The notes: generated from the letters alone by a model not told the origin. A stretch of DNA of 64,000 bases from Methylocystis sp. (GCA_002929055.1 PERY01000010.1:1-64000), one strand, 5' to 3'; counted from the first letter of the stretch, positions 27,183 through 36,409 are shown. A program made the numbers and translations.

Positions 27183-27334
27183 TGTCCCAACCCTCCCGAA
27201 TCGTCGCCGGACCGGGCGCATGGGACATCGTAAAGCTTGGCAGCGCCAGCGTATTTTTCCGGGCAGGTGATTGCGCGCCGCGCCCCCTTTCGCGCCCTCT
27301 TGCATCAATGCGCGTCCTCTGCCACATAAGGCGC

Positions 27335-27428
27335 GGGAGGTTGGCGTTGGACGTTTCACTCGCCAACCGGGTCAGGTCCGGAAGGAAGCAGCCCTAACGA
27401 GCTTGAGCGGGTCTCCGTCCAGCCTCCT
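27335..27428 (+). ncRNA. ffs: Signal recognition particle RNA, small bacterial type (4.5S)
   Basis: The apical core GGTCAGGTCCGGAAGGAAGC with the downstream AGC is unmistakable for SRP RNA, with the GGAA tetraloop and the asymmetric internal loop that bind Ffh. The ends GGGAGGTTGG (27335) and CCAGCCTCCT (to 27428) pair to close the helix. Length is about 94 bases, the usual bacterial small form. It lies just upstream of dnaX, its common neighbour in alphaproteobacteria. The ends are estimated from pairing. Confidence 0.95.
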
Positions 27429-27504
27429 ACCTTGCTGACAGGCGCGGAGCGCAGAGCATTGGCCGCTCTGCCCGCGCCTTTCGCTTTTCTGGCGCGGAAA
27501 CGGG

Positions 27505-29331
27505 ATGGACCAGGACCACGACCAGCCCTCGCTGGAGAACGCCGGCCCCTCGCTTTTCGGCGCCGAGGAGGCGCCCGCTGCGGCCTATCGCGTCCTCGCG
27601 CGCAAATATCGCCCCTCGACGTTCGCGGACCTTATCGGTCAGGAGCCGATGGTGCGCACGCTGGAGAACGCTTTCGATCTCGGCCGCATCCATCAGGCCT
27701 ATCTGCTGACCGGCGTGCGCGGCGTCGGCAAGACCACGACCGCCCGTATCCTCGCCCGCGCCTTCAATTACGAGCTGCCGGCGCAGGATGGTCGGCCTGC
27801 GATCGACAGGCCGACGATCCACATGGACGAACTCGGCGCGCATTGTCAGGCGATCATCGACTCTCGTCATGTCGACGTGCTGGAGATGGACGCCGCCTCG
27901 CACACCGGCATCGACGACGTTCGCGAGATCATCGACAACGCGCGCTACCGCCCGGTTATGGCGCGCACCAAGGTCTATATCATCGACGAAGTGCACATGC
28001 TCTCCAAGCCCGCCTTCAATGGCCTCTTGAAGACGCTGGAAGAGCCGCCCGAGCATGTGAAATTCATCTTCGCGACGACGGAGATCGAGAAGGTGCCGGT
28101 TACGGTGCGCTCGCGCTGCCAGCGTTTCGACCTCCGCCGCATCGACGCCGGGCTCCTCGCCGAACATCTGCGCAAGATCTGCGATGCGGAGAAGGTCGCG
28201 ATCGAGGCCGACGCGCTTGCGATGATCGCGCGTGCGGCGGAAGGCTCCGTGCGCGACTCTCTCTCGCTGCTCGATCAGGCGATCGCCTATGGCGCGGCGC
28301 ATAGCGCGGGCGGCGCCATCGCGGCGGACGATCTGCGGTCGATGCTCGGCGTCGCCGACAAGGCGCGGGTGATCGACCTTTTCGAATCCGTCATGGCGGG
28401 GGAGGTGTCGCGCGCCATCGCGTCGCTAGAAGACCAGTATAACGGCGGCGCCGATCCGGCGCAGGTGCTGCTCGAGATGGCGGAATTCACCCATCTCGCG
28501 ACGCGGCTGAAGATCGCCCCCGAAACCGCGCAGTCCGCCGCGCTGACGCCGGAGGAAAAGCGGCGCGGCTCGCAGGCGGCGGAGCGTTTGTCTATTCCGG
28601 CGCTGACTCGCGCGTGGCAAATCCTGATGAAGGGCGTCGACGAATTGCGCGGCTCGCAGCGCCCGTTGCAGGCCGCCGACATGGTGCTGGTGCGCCTCGC
28701 TTACGCCGCAGGCATGCCGACGCCGGGCGAGGCGCTGAAGCAGTTGGGCTATGGCGCGCAGGGCGGCGACGCCGCGCCCGCTTCGGCGCCCCCGAGCGCG
28801 CCGCGCAATGCGCCTGTCGCGGTCAACGCGCCCGCGCCGTCGATGCGCGCGCAAAGCATCGCGCGACCCGCAGTCGCCACGCCCGCACCCGCGGCTCCGG
28901 GCGTCGCCGTCGCCAGCTTCGAGGCGCTCGTGGCCTTGGCGGAGGAGAAGCGCGAAATCCGCCTCAAGATCGCGCTGGAATCCGACGTGCGGCTGGTGCG
29001 CTTCGAGCAGGGGCGCATCGAATTCGAGCTTGCGCCCGGCGGCTCGCGCGACCTCGCCTCAGCCCTGACGCAGAAATTGCAGGCCTGGACGAATGAGCGC
29101 TGGATGGTGTCGATCGTCGCCTCTGGCGGCGCGCCGACGCTGAAAGAAAAGCGCGAGGCGCAGGAGCGTGACGCTCGCTCGGGCCTGGAAGCCGATCCGG
29201 TCGTCGCGAGCGTGCTGGCGCATTTTCCAGGCGCCCAGATCATCGCTGTGCGCAGCAAGGACGACAACGCCGGCGTTATCGAAGCGCCGGAGGTGCAGTA
29301 TGACGACATCTCGCCGATCGAAGAGGACTAG
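27505..29331 (+). CDS. dnaX: DNA polymerase III subunit gamma/tau
   Basis: A 608-residue clamp-loader ATPase. After YRVLARKYRPSTFADLIGQ come Walker A GVRGVGKTT (about residues 70-78), Walker B YIIDEVHML, sensor FATTEIEKVPVTVRSRCQRF and the lid. The zinc module of E. coli DnaX is not evident: only one Cys (AHCQAI) is there, which is usual in alphaproteobacteria. An Ala/Pro-rich linker (about 420-465) leads to the C-terminal tau domain that contacts the polymerase. First of dnaX-ybaB-recR. Confidence 0.97.
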   Translation: MDQDHDQPSLENAGPSLFGAEEAPAAAYRVLARKYRPSTFADLIGQEPMVRTLENAFDLGRIHQAYLLTGVRGVGKTTTARILARAFNYELPAQDGRPAIDRPTIHMDELGAHCQAIIDSRHVDVLEMDAASHTGIDDVREIIDNARYRPVMARTKVYIIDEVHMLSKPAFNGLLKTLEEPPEHVKFIFATTEIEKVPVTVRSRCQRFDLRRIDAGLLAEHLRKICDAEKVAIEADALAMIARAAEGSVRDSLSLLDQAIAYGAAHSAGGAIAADDLRSMLGVADKARVIDLFESVMAGEVSRAIASLEDQYNGGADPAQVLLEMAEFTHLATRLKIAPETAQSAALTPEEKRRGSQAAERLSIPALTRAWQILMKGVDELRGSQRPLQAADMVLVRLAYAAGMPTPGEALKQLGYGAQGGDAAPASAPPSAPRNAPVAVNAPAPSMRAQSIARPAVATPAPAAPGVAVASFEALVALAEEKREIRLKIALESDVRLVRFEQGRIEFELAPGGSRDLASALTQKLQAWTNERWMVSIVASGGAPTLKEKREAQERDARSGLEADPVVASVLAHFPGAQIIAVRSKDDNAGVIEAPEVQYDDISPIEED

Positions 29332-29334
29332 CCG

Positions 29335-29658
29335 ATGATGGACTTCATGGGCCTGATGAAGCAGGCGCAGCAGATGCAGGCCAAGATGGCCGAAGCGCAG
29401 CTCGAACTCGAAAACACAGAGGTCGAGGGAGAGGCCGGCGGCGGCCTCGTAAAGGTGACGCTCACCGCCAAGGGCGCGATGAAGGCGATCTCCATCGATC
29501 CGAGCCTTGTGAAGCCGGACGAGAAGGAGATTCTCGAAGACCTGATTCTGACCGCCCATTTGCAGGCGCGCGCCAAGGCAGACGAAGTGATGGCCGAGAA
29601 GATGAAGGCGATGACCGGCGGGCTGCAACTGCCGCCGGGCTTCAAGCTGCCGTTTTAG
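29335..29658 (+). CDS. ybaB: YbaB/EbfC family nucleoid-associated protein
   Basis: A 107-residue protein with the helix-strand-helix YbaB pattern: MKQAQQMQAKMAEAQLELEN, then VKVTLTAKGAMKAISIDPSLV and EDLILTAHLQARAKADEVM. It forms dimers that bind DNA without strong specificity and is classically encoded between dnaX and recR, as here. Its start lies 3 bases after the dnaX stop, so the two are co-transcribed. A palindromic repeat separates it from recR. Confidence 0.96.
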   Translation: MMDFMGLMKQAQQMQAKMAEAQLELENTEVEGEAGGGLVKVTLTAKGAMKAISIDPSLVKPDEKEILEDLILTAHLQARAKADEVMAEKMKAMTGGLQLPPGFKLPF

Positions 29659-29671
29659 TCGTGGTTTTCAA

Positions 29672-29755
29672 CCGTCATTGCGAGGAGCGCAGCGACGAAG
29701 CAATCCAGGGGCCGCCTGGCTGCTCTGGATTGCTTCGCTTCGCTCGCAATGACGG
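29672..29755. repeat. REP-type palindromic element, copy 3
   Basis: The best-preserved copy: outer arms CCGTCATTGCGAG and CTCGCAATGACGG, with inner arms GAAGCAATCCAGG and CTGGATTGCTTCG around a short centre. Unlike the other two it lies inside an operon, 13 bases after ybaB and 10 bases before recR. Confidence 0.9.
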
Positions 29756-29765
29756 AACCTGATAA

Positions 29766-30371
29766 ATGGCCGAACGCATCGCCGGACCTGAAATCGAACG
29801 TCTCGTGCAGTTGCTCGCGCGGCTGCCGGGGCTCGGACCGCGCTCTGCGCGGCGCGCGGTGCTGCATCTCATCCGCAAGCGCGAGGAGCTGCTGGCGCCG
29901 CTCGCCGACGCCATGCGCGTCGCGCAGGAGCGCATCCTTTCCTGCTCGGTCTGCGGCAATATCGACACGAGCGATCCCTGCACCATCTGCCGCGACGCGC
30001 GGCGCGACCCGTCGATCCTCGTGGTGGTGGAGACGGTCGCCGATCTCTGGGCGCTGGAGCGGGCCGGCCTGCTGAACGCCCGCTATCACGTGCTCGGCGG
30101 CGTGCTGTCGCCGCTCGACGGCGTCGGACCCGACGATCTGACGATCGCGAGCCTGATCGAGCGCGTGCGGGGCGGGGACATTCGCGAGATCGTGCTAGCC
30201 GTCAACGCCACGGTCGACGGCCAGACGACCGCGCATTACATCGCCGATCTTCTTGCGCCGCATGGCGTGAAAGTGACGCGCCTCGCGCATGGTGTGCCTG
30301 TCGGCGGCGAACTCGATTATCTGGATGAGGGCACGCTCGCGGCGGCGCTGGAGCGGCGCACGGTTTTCTGA
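29766..30371 (+). CDS. recR: Recombination mediator RecR
   Basis: A 201-residue RecR. It opens [21 protein letters not shown] (helix-hairpin-helix), followed by a four-Cys zinc finger ([16 protein letters not shown], about residues 59-74) and a Toprim domain starting [14 protein letters not shown]. It ends with [22 protein letters not shown], the Walker B-like family block. With RecFO it loads RecA on gapped DNA. ATG at 29766 is 10 bases past a palindromic repeat, whose hairpin could affect its translation. Confidence 0.97.
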   Translation: MAERIAGPEIERLVQLLARLPGLGPRSARRAVLHLIRKREELLAPLADAMRVAQERILSCSVCGNIDTSDPCTICRDARRDPSILVVVETVADLWALERAGLLNARYHVLGGVLSPLDGVGPDDLTIASLIERVRGGDIREIVLAVNATVDGQTTAHYIADLLAPHGVKVTRLAHGVPVGGELDYLDEGTLAAALERRTVF

Positions 30372-30399
30372 GGACGCGAGCCCACAGGCTCGCCGCCCC

Positions 30400-31062
30400 T
30401 TACTTCGCCGGCGTCTTCGCGGCGATGGCCTTGCCGAAATCCTGGATGTTCATTTCGCCGGTATATTTCTCGCCATTGATGAAGAAGGTCGGGGTGGAGT
30501 TCACGCCAAACTTCTCGGCGCCGCGGCTCCGCACCTCGTTGACCTTCTTGTAGAGATCCTGATCCTTGAGGATCGCCTCGAACTTCTCCTGCCCCATGCC
30601 GGCCTGCTTGAGCACATTGGCGAGGCCGTCGAGCGGCTTGTCGACGAAGGCCCAGTTCTTCTGCTGGGCGAAGAGCAGGTCGACCGCCGCGTCGCGCTTG
30701 TCGGCCCCAAGTTCGCGCGCCAGCATGAAGGCCGCGGTCGCCAGCGGGTCGAGCGGGAATTCGCGCAGGATGAATTTCACCTTGCCCGTGTCGATATAGT
30801 CCTTCTTCAGGCCCGGATAGACTTCGTGATGGAAGGCCGCGCAATGGCTGCAGGTCATCGAGGCGTATTCGACGATGGTCACCGGCGCATTGGCGTTCCC
30901 CTCGACGATGTCGGGCAGGGCGTTCGGCGCCATCAGCTCTTCGATGGCGACCTTTCCGGCGGCGGCTTTTTCCGCATGCGCCGGCGCCGCCGCAAGGGCG
31001 AGCGCGCCGGCGGCGACGGTCATGAGGCGGCGGCGGGAAAGCGCGAAAGACTGAGAAGACAT
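30400..31062 (-). CDS. DsbA/Com1-like periplasmic thiol oxidoreductase
   Basis: A 220-residue exported protein. The leader has twin arginines (SRRRLMTVAAGALALAAAPAHA), so Tat export is possible, with cleavage near residue 30. The thioredoxin domain has the active site CSHC (Cys71, Cys74) and the cis-Pro loop STPTFFINGE, with a helical insertion between. This is the DsbA/Com1/BdbD group that forms disulfides in exported proteins. ATG at 31062 is chosen from the leader. A GCGAGCC/GGCTCGC hairpin lies between its stop and the convergent recR. Confidence 0.92.
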   Translation of the reverse strand: MSSQSFALSRRRLMTVAAGALALAAAPAHAEKAAAGKVAIEELMAPNALPDIVEGNANAPVTIVEYASMTCSHCAAFHHEVYPGLKKDYIDTGKVKFILREFPLDPLATAAFMLARELGADKRDAAVDLLFAQQKNWAFVDKPLDGLANVLKQAGMGQEKFEAILKDQDLYKKVNEVRSRGAEKFGVNSTPTFFINGEKYTGEMNIQDFGKAIAAKTPAK

Positions 31063-31157
31063 GTGCGGCCCATGTGTGGAATTGAGAGCGGAGCGACCAT
31101 AATCGCTCCGTGGATCGTGGCAAACGGAAATCGGTTTCCGCCGCCTGCTTCGGCAGG

Positions 31158-31370
31158 CTACTTCGGCAGGCCGTGCGTTGGCTGGAGGAAATAATAGGCG
31201 ACGGAGATGGCGGCGAAAACGCCCCCAAACCACATGACGACGTCGCCGATCATCAGATCCTGCATGGTGAAACTGAACACGCTGATGACCAGCCCGCTGA
31301 TCGCCAACCAGAGCGGCTTCTGGCTGCGCTCTTTTTGCGGCTGCGGGCGTTTGCCGGGAATTTGAGACAT
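31158..31370 (-). CDS. Small two-helix membrane protein
   Basis: A 70-residue protein with a basic, Gln/Lys-rich N-terminus followed by two hydrophobic helices (about residues 20-36 and 43-61), ending in QPTHGLPK. I do not recognise a named family. A plausible ribosome site (GGAAG) precedes its ATG, and the composition is that of a real inner-membrane protein. Upstream of the DsbA-like gene on the same strand, though 95 bases away. Confidence 0.6.
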   Translation of the reverse strand: MSQIPGKRPQPQKERSQKPLWLAISGLVISVFSFTMQDLMIGDVVMWFGGVFAAISVAYYFLQPTHGLPK

Positions 31371-31575
31371 AGCGCTTCCTTCTGCTCCCTTTTCGGTCCG
31401 TCGCCGCTTCTTGTCGGCTTCGAGGGCCTTTGCGCGATCATAGCCTCTGGTCCTCGAGCGGGAAATGCCCGGCGCGGCTGGACCAGCCCGTTTTTAGCCC
31501 ACTGGAACTCGCTGCCCCGAACGGCGTCCAGTAGCTTTGGCTCCAACCTCGTCTCAAAAGGCAGGGAGCTGACAA

Positions 31576-32178
31576 GTGTCGACTTTTCGGAGCGTTTCGC
31601 AAGCGGCTGCGCCTGCGCTGATCGGCGGCGCGGTCATCGGGCTCGTCGGCGCGCTTGCCCTTTTCTTCCGCCAGCCCTGGCTCATTCCCAGCCTGGGACC
31701 GACCATTTTTCTTCAGCTCGTGAACGCCGCAGACCCGGCGGCCCGGCCGCGGGCCATACTCCTCGGGCACGCCATCGGCGTCGCTGCGGGTTTCGGAGCG
31801 CTGTTCCTTTGCGGAGCGCAAGGGGCGCCGCCAGTCTTTGGCGAACAAATCCTGTCGCCCGGCCGCCTCGTGGCGACGGCGCTCGCGGTCGGCGCGACGA
31901 TTTTTGTGCAAACTCTTGCCGGGGCGAAACATCCGCCCGCCGCGGCGACGACGATGCTGATCACTCTTGGGGGCGTCAAGCCTGCGTGGGGCGCAGTTCT
32001 GGCGATCGCCGCCGGGGTGGCCCTGGCGGCCGCGGCCGCCCATGTCGGAGCGCAGCTTCTTCAGCCTGGCGCTGGAGTGCGCCTTGGACGAAAAAAGGCC
32101 GCGAGCGTGCGCGGCCATTTAGCGAAGCGGGCGAGCCCCGAGAGGCCCGCCCGCAAAAGAGAGCCCGCAGAGGCTTAG
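31576..32178 (+). CDS. HPP family membrane protein
   Basis: A 200-residue protein starting at GTG 31576. It has four or five membrane helices and the family motif [11 protein letters not shown] (His-Pro-Pro, about residues 116-126), as well as PSLGPTIFL in the first loop. HPP proteins are inner-membrane proteins; a plant member transports nitrite into plastids. The last 30 residues are basic and hydrophilic and are encoded over the terminator of the convergent rpsD, so the true C-terminus may have drifted. It meets rpsD with a 3-base overlap of the stops. Confidence 0.85.
   Translation: MSTFRSVSQAAAPALIGGAVIGLVGALALFFRQPWLIPSLGPTIFLQLVNAADPAARPRAILLGHAIGVAAGFGALFLCGAQGAPPVFGEQILSPGRLVATALAVGATIFVQTLAGAKHPPAAATTMLITLGGVKPAWGAVLAIAAGVALAAAAAHVGAQLLQPGAGVRLGRKKAASVRGHLAKRASPERPARKREPAEA
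32091..32116 (-). terminator. Terminator of rpsD
   Basis: On the minus strand: GGCCGCG / CGCGGCC stem with a 6-base loop, followed by six T. It begins about 60 bases past the rpsD stop and sits entirely inside the 3' coding end of the convergent HPP gene. Confidence 0.85.
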
Positions 32179-32792
32179 CGCGAATAGAACTCGATCACGA
32201 GGTTCGGCTCCATCTGGACGGGGTAGGGCACTTCCGTCGCATGGGGCACGCGCGTGAGCTTGGCGACCATCTTGGAGTGGTCGACCTCGTAATATTCCGG
32301 CACGTCGCGCTCGGCGAGCTGCACGGATTCCAGCACCGTCACGGCCTGCTTCGAGGCTTCCTTCACCTCGATCACGTCGCCGGCCTTCACGAGATAGGAC
32401 GGGATGTTGACGCGCGTGCCGTTGACGCGGATGTGGCCGTGGTTGACGAACTGGCGCGCTGCGAAGACCGTCGGAACAAACTTCGAGCGATACACGACAG
32501 CGTCGAGACGGCGCTCCAGCAGACCGATCAGATTGTCGCCGGAGTCGCCCTTCATGCGGATCGCCTCGGCGTAATATTTCCGGAACTGCTTCTCGGAGAT
32601 GTTGCCGTAGTAGCCCTTGAGCTTCTGCTTGGCCTTGAGCTGCGTGCCGTAGTCGGAGAGCTTGCCCTTGCGGCGCTGGCCGTGCTGGCCGGGGCCGTAT
32701 TCGCGGCGGTTCACGGGGCTCTTCGGGCGGCCCCAGATATTCTGGCCCAGACGGCGATCGAGCTTGTATTTGGCTTCTGCGCGCTTCGTCAC
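32175..32792 (-). CDS. rpsD: 30S ribosomal protein S4
   Basis: A 205-residue S4. It begins [21 protein letters not shown], with [16 protein letters not shown], then the S4 RNA-binding domain [13 protein letters not shown][15 protein letters not shown], and ends [10 protein letters not shown]. The N-terminal Cys zinc motif seen in some S4 proteins is absent, as usual in alphaproteobacteria. S4 nucleates assembly of the 30S body. It is a single-gene unit with its own terminator, not in the alpha operon, again usual for this group. Confidence 0.98.
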   Translation of the reverse strand: MTKRAEAKYKLDRRLGQNIWGRPKSPVNRREYGPGQHGQRRKGKLSDYGTQLKAKQKLKGYYGNISEKQFRKYYAEAIRMKGDSGDNLIGLLERRLDAVVYRSKFVPTVFAARQFVNHGHIRVNGTRVNIPSYLVKAGDVIEVKEASKQAVTVLESVQLAERDVPEYYEVDHSKMVAKLTRVPHATEVPYPVQMEPNLVIEFYSR

Positions 32793-33052
32793 TTTACCTT
32801 CGTCCTCTCATGGTCGCGTTTCACGCGCGAGAGCGAAAAGACGAAGAAACGCCCGGAGCGCATGGCTCGGGGCGCTGACGCCGTAATCGCGTTTCCCGCG
32901 CGCTCCCGGCTGCGCCGGGGCTCAAGGAACGCGCCCTCCTCTGCCGGAAAACCGGCTGACAGGCGTTCTGTGAACGCCACGGGTGCTTGCCCGGCGCGGC
33001 GTTTCCGCGTCAGGCTGTCGGGGAGTTAAAGGATGACGTTTCCCCAGTCAAG

Positions 33053-33080
33053 AAAAAAGCCCGGAGGACCGGGCTTTTTC
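33053..33080 (-). terminator. Bidirectional-looking terminator
   Basis: GCCCGG / CCGGGC hairpin (33059-33074) flanked by six A on the left and five T on the right, so it can stop transcripts from either side. It is placed immediately after the stop of the minus-strand gene ending at 33087. Confidence 0.88.
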
Positions 33081-33086
33081 AAAGCA

Positions 33087-33449
33087 TCAGAAGGGAAGCC
33101 CCTCTTCGTAGGGCGCGATGATGCCCGAGTCATAGGGCGGCCGCTGCGGCAGGGTTTCCTGCATATACCAGCTGCGCTGGTTGGATTCGATAGGATCCCG
33201 GTTGTAGTAGGTTTGCTGCAGCATGTAGCGATTCGTGCTGCCGACCGGAACCTGGGTGCCCGGGTCCAGCCAGCTACGGCGCTCGATGTCGATCGGCGCG
33301 CGGCCAGCGTAGGCGCGGCCCGCATAGGCGTCGTGGCTGGCCGATACGGAGTTGCGATTGCGGGATTTCGCAAGCGCGTCGCCTCCAGCGGCCAGTGCGA
33401 CGAGGCAGGCGAGGCCCGCCGACAGAATCAATCCCTTCCGCATCTCCAT
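33087..33449 (-). CDS. Hypothetical secreted protein
   Basis: A 120-residue exported protein with a signal peptide (GLILSAGLACLVALAAGGDALA, cut near residue 27). The mature part is rich in Tyr, Arg, Pro and Asn (DAYAGRAYAGRAP, NRYMLQQTYYNRDP, YDSGIIAPYEEGLPF). No cysteine remains after cleavage. I do not recognise a family; the composition suggests a flexible periplasmic protein. It is a single gene with its own terminator. The ATG at 33449 follows GAGAGG; an alternative ATG lies two codons downstream. Confidence 0.65.
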   Translation of the reverse strand: MEMRKGLILSAGLACLVALAAGGDALAKSRNRNSVSASHDAYAGRAYAGRAPIDIERRSWLDPGTQVPVGSTNRYMLQQTYYNRDPIESNQRSWYMQETLPQRPPYDSGIIAPYEEGLPF

Positions 33450-33523
33450 CCTCTCAAGCTCGACGCTTCTCTCTCATCATATATAGGATCGGCCTGCAAA
33501 AGCGAGACGGCTTCGCGCTGGCG

Positions 33524-34471
33524 TCAGTTTTTCACTCCCTCAGAGTGAACGGGAGCCGAACGCGCGACGGCATGTCCCTTTTTGGCCACGGGCTTGCTGG
33601 CCACGGGCTTGGCGCGCGCCGTCCTGTGCGGGGGGATCGAGGCGGTGACGTCCTCTCGCGAGACGCCCGTGCAGCCTTTGCCGCGGGCGAGTTCGGCGTT
33701 CAGGAAGAAGTCGTTGAGCGGCTTGTTGTCGCCGCCGGCCGAATAGCTCAGCTTGTCCAGCATGCAGCCGAGGCTCGCGCGGTCGATCGGCGCGGTCGCG
33801 GAGCCGCAAGCGATGCCTGCGATTTCGAGCGGCGCCTTGACGTCGACGAAGCGGGTCGCAAGGCAGGCGCGTTCGCTCGCCTCGACGCCCTCTCCGCCCG
33901 GTTGCGAGAGGCGGATGTCGGCGGTCTCGAAGGCCCCGAAACGCGTGGCGAGCGTGCCCGGCTGGCCGATCTTTGCGACGCTGAGGCCAACGGCCCTGGC
34001 GTGCCGGGTCATGTCGAGGAAGAAGTCGGCGTTCGTGGCCTTGGGGTCGAGGTCCGGGTGGATGTCGATGCGCAGGAAGGGCGCGCCCATCGCGAACTGG
34101 CCGACAGTCAGGCTGTCCACGCGCGGTTCGTCGCCCTTGGGGTCGCCGACGGCGACGACTTTTTTCTCGCGGTCGAACTCCGGCGCCTCGATATCGAGGG
34201 CGGAAGCGCTTTTCGTTCCAGGGGCCGCGTCGAGGTCGGTCGTGGCCTTGGTGGTGATCTTGGCGTGGGCCTCGACCGCCGCCGGGGCGCCGGCGTCCGC
34301 CACTGTCTGCGTTTCGACGGTATGGCGGGTCAGAAGCGCCGCCGCGGCGAGAATAACCGAGGCGCCGACTCCCATGCCGAGCGCGGCGCGCGCCCCGGTC
34401 GTCCTGGCGCGCAGCGGGCGCTGGAAGGAGTCCGTCTCATATTCGCGGTCAAAAGCGTTCGCACTCATCAC
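33524..34471 (-). CDS. Hypothetical membrane-anchored protein
   Basis: A 315-residue protein with a hydrophilic N-terminus, one membrane helix (about residues 29-47, GARAALGMGVGASVILAAAALL) and a large periplasmic domain. The domain contains FLRIDIHPDLDP and four or so cysteines (ACLATR, GIACGS, GCMLDKL, GKGCTGV) that could form disulfides. It ends with a Lys/Pro/Val-rich tail. It resembles uncharacterised proteins of Hyphomicrobiales and I assign no function. It is transcribed alone, downstream of rpsA on the same strand but beyond the rpsA terminator. Confidence 0.65.
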   Translation of the reverse strand: MMSANAFDREYETDSFQRPLRARTTGARAALGMGVGASVILAAAALLTRHTVETQTVADAGAPAAVEAHAKITTKATTDLDAAPGTKSASALDIEAPEFDREKKVVAVGDPKGDEPRVDSLTVGQFAMGAPFLRIDIHPDLDPKATNADFFLDMTRHARAVGLSVAKIGQPGTLATRFGAFETADIRLSQPGGEGVEASERACLATRFVDVKAPLEIAGIACGSATAPIDRASLGCMLDKLSYSAGGDNKPLNDFFLNAELARGKGCTGVSREDVTASIPPHRTARAKPVASKPVAKKGHAVARSAPVHSEGVKN

Positions 34472-34607
34472 GCAACTCCGGGCATCGGCACATAAATCTC
34501 ATGCGCCGCATCTTGCCGGGTTTGCAGAAAACTAAGGTTAACGTCGAGAAGACGATCTCGTCATGGTGAACAAAGGGTTGACGGGCGCTTGCTGCGCGCC
34601 GTGGGCA

Positions 34608-34640
34608 CAAAAAAAGCCCGCGCCGGAGGGGCGCGGGCTT
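34608..34640 (-). terminator. Terminator of rpsA
   Basis: GCCCGCGCC / GGCGCGGGC, a 9-bp GC stem with a 5-base loop (34616-34638). On the minus strand seven T follow. It lies about 40 bases beyond the rpsA stop codon. Confidence 0.93.
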
Positions 34641-34675
34641 TCGATGTTTTCCCAGAGGGAAGGGCTTTTGGAGGA

Positions 34676-36409
34676 TTACTCCTCGCCCTTCTTGCCCTTC
34701 GCCCTCAGCGCGGCGCCGAGGATGTCGCCGAGAGAGGCGCCGGAGTCGGCCGAGCCGAACTGGGCGATCGCCTCCTTCTCCTCAGCGACTTCCAGCGCCT
34801 TGATCGAAACAGCGATCTTGTGGGCCTTGCGGTCGAAGAGGGTGACGCGGCCGTCGACCTTCTCGCCGACGGCGAAGCGCTCGGGGCGCTGATCGCCGCG
34901 GTCGCGCGCGAGTTCGCTGCGTTTGATGAAGGTCGTCAGATCCGTGCCGGCGATCTTCACGTCGAGGCCCGATTCCTTGACCTCGATGATCTCGCAGGTG
35001 ACGACGGCGCCCTTCTTGACGTCGCCGGCCCCTTCGTCGCCGCCGCCGCCGACGGAGGCGAAGGGATCGCCCGCAAGCTGCTTGACGCCGAGCGAGATGC
35101 GCTCCTTCTCGACATCGACGTCGAGAACCTGCGCCTTGATCATGTCGCCCTTCTTGAACTCCTCGATCACCTGCTCGCCCGGACGATTCCAGTCGAGATC
35201 GGAGAGATGGACCATGCCGTCCACATCGCCGTCGAGGCCGATGAACAGGCCGAACTCGGTCTTGTTCTTGACCTCGCCCTCGACCTCGGAGCCCACCGGA
35301 TGCTTCTCGGCGAAGGCTTCCCACGGATTCTGCAGGGTCTGCTTGAGGCCCAGCGAAATGCGGCGCTTGACCGGATCGACCTCGAGCACCTGAACGTCGA
35401 CTTCCTGGCTCGTCGAGACGATCTTGCCGGGATGCACGTTCTTCTTGGTCCAGCTCATCTCGGAGACGTGGACGAGGCCCTCGATGCCCGGCTCCAGCTC
35501 CACGAAGGCGCCGTAGTCGGTGATGTTGGTCACGCGGCCGTGGAACTTGGCGCCGATCGGATACTTGGCCTCGATGCCCTGCCAGGGATCTTCCAGCAGT
35601 TGCTTCATGCCCAGTGAGATGCGGTGCGTCTCGTGATTGATCTTGATGATCTTCACCTTGACGGTCTGACCGATGGTCAGCACCTCGGACGGATGATTGA
35701 CGCGGCGCCAGGCGATGTCGGTGACATGCAGCAGGCCGTCGATGCCGCCCAGATCCACGAAGGCGCCGTAGTCCGTGATGTTCTTTACGACGCCGTCGAT
35801 CACCTGGCCTTCTTCGAGGTTCGCCACGATCTCGTGACGCTGCTCGGCGCGGCTCTCCTCGAGGACCGTGCGGCGCGAGACGACGATGTTGCCGCGGCGG
35901 CGGTCCATCTTCAGGATGTGGAAGGGCTGCGGCACGTTCATCAGCGGGCCGACGTCGCGGATCGGACGGATGTCGACCTGCGAACGCGGCAGGAAGGCCA
36001 CGGCGCCGTCGAGATCGACGGTGAAGCCGCCCTTGACCTGATTGAAGATGACGCCCTCGACCTTCTCATTGGTCTCGAAGGCCTTTTCGAGCTTGACCCA
36101 GCTTTCCTCGCGGCGCGCCTTGTCGCGCGAGATGACGGCCTCGCCCAATGCGTTCTCGACGCGCTCGAGATAGACCTCGACCTCTTCGCCGACCTGCGGG
36201 GCGGGGTCGCGGCCGTAGCCGGTGAATTCCTTGAGGGCGACGCGGCCTTCGGTCTTCAGACCGATGTCGATGACGGCGACGTCCTTTTCGATGGCGACGA
36301 CGCGGCCCTTGATGACGGAACCTTCGAAAGCCTCGTTATCGCCGTAGCTCTGCTCGAGCAGGGCGGCAAAATCTTCGCGCGTCGGCGCGCGATCGGTCGT
36401 AGCGGACAT
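34676..36409 (-). CDS. rpsA: 30S ribosomal protein S1
   Basis: A 577-residue S1 with six S1/OB repeats, seen by the recurring GAFVDLGG-, GAFVELEPGIEGLVHVSEMSW- and GLFIGLDGDVDGMVHLSDLDW-type cores. S1 binds mRNA leaders and delivers them to the 30S subunit. ATG at 36409 (MSATTDRAPTREDF) has GGAGAAC upstream. In most alphaproteobacteria cmk lies just upstream; here a long gap and a divergent peptide operon take its place. Confidence 0.98.
   Translation of the reverse strand: MSATTDRAPTREDFAALLEQSYGDNEAFEGSVIKGRVVAIEKDVAVIDIGLKTEGRVALKEFTGYGRDPAPQVGEEVEVYLERVENALGEAVISRDKARREESWVKLEKAFETNEKVEGVIFNQVKGGFTVDLDGAVAFLPRSQVDIRPIRDVGPLMNVPQPFHILKMDRRRGNIVVSRRTVLEESRAEQRHEIVANLEEGQVIDGVVKNITDYGAFVDLGGIDGLLHVTDIAWRRVNHPSEVLTIGQTVKVKIIKINHETHRISLGMKQLLEDPWQGIEAKYPIGAKFHGRVTNITDYGAFVELEPGIEGLVHVSEMSWTKKNVHPGKIVSTSQEVDVQVLEVDPVKRRISLGLKQTLQNPWEAFAEKHPVGSEVEGEVKNKTEFGLFIGLDGDVDGMVHLSDLDWNRPGEQVIEEFKKGDMIKAQVLDVDVEKERISLGVKQLAGDPFASVGGGGDEGAGDVKKGAVVTCEIIEVKESGLDVKIAGTDLTTFIKRSELARDRGDQRPERFAVGEKVDGRVTLFDRKAHKIAVSIKALEVAEEKEAIAQFGSADSGASLGDILGAALRAKGKKGEE

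Noticed and set aside
27183-27359. Upstream extension of the DUF4239 protein
   Set aside because: It would overlap the 4.5S RNA gene on the opposite strand and lacks family sequence; the GTG at 27182 has a ribosome site.
27770-27860. Missing zinc motif in dnaX as evidence of a broken gene
   Set aside because: Loss of the Cys cluster is usual in alphaproteobacterial DnaX; the ATPase motifs are intact.
31110-33029. A 639-residue plus-strand frame across the HPP/rpsD region
   Set aside because: It runs antisense through rpsD and out of frame through the HPP gene, both of which are secure.
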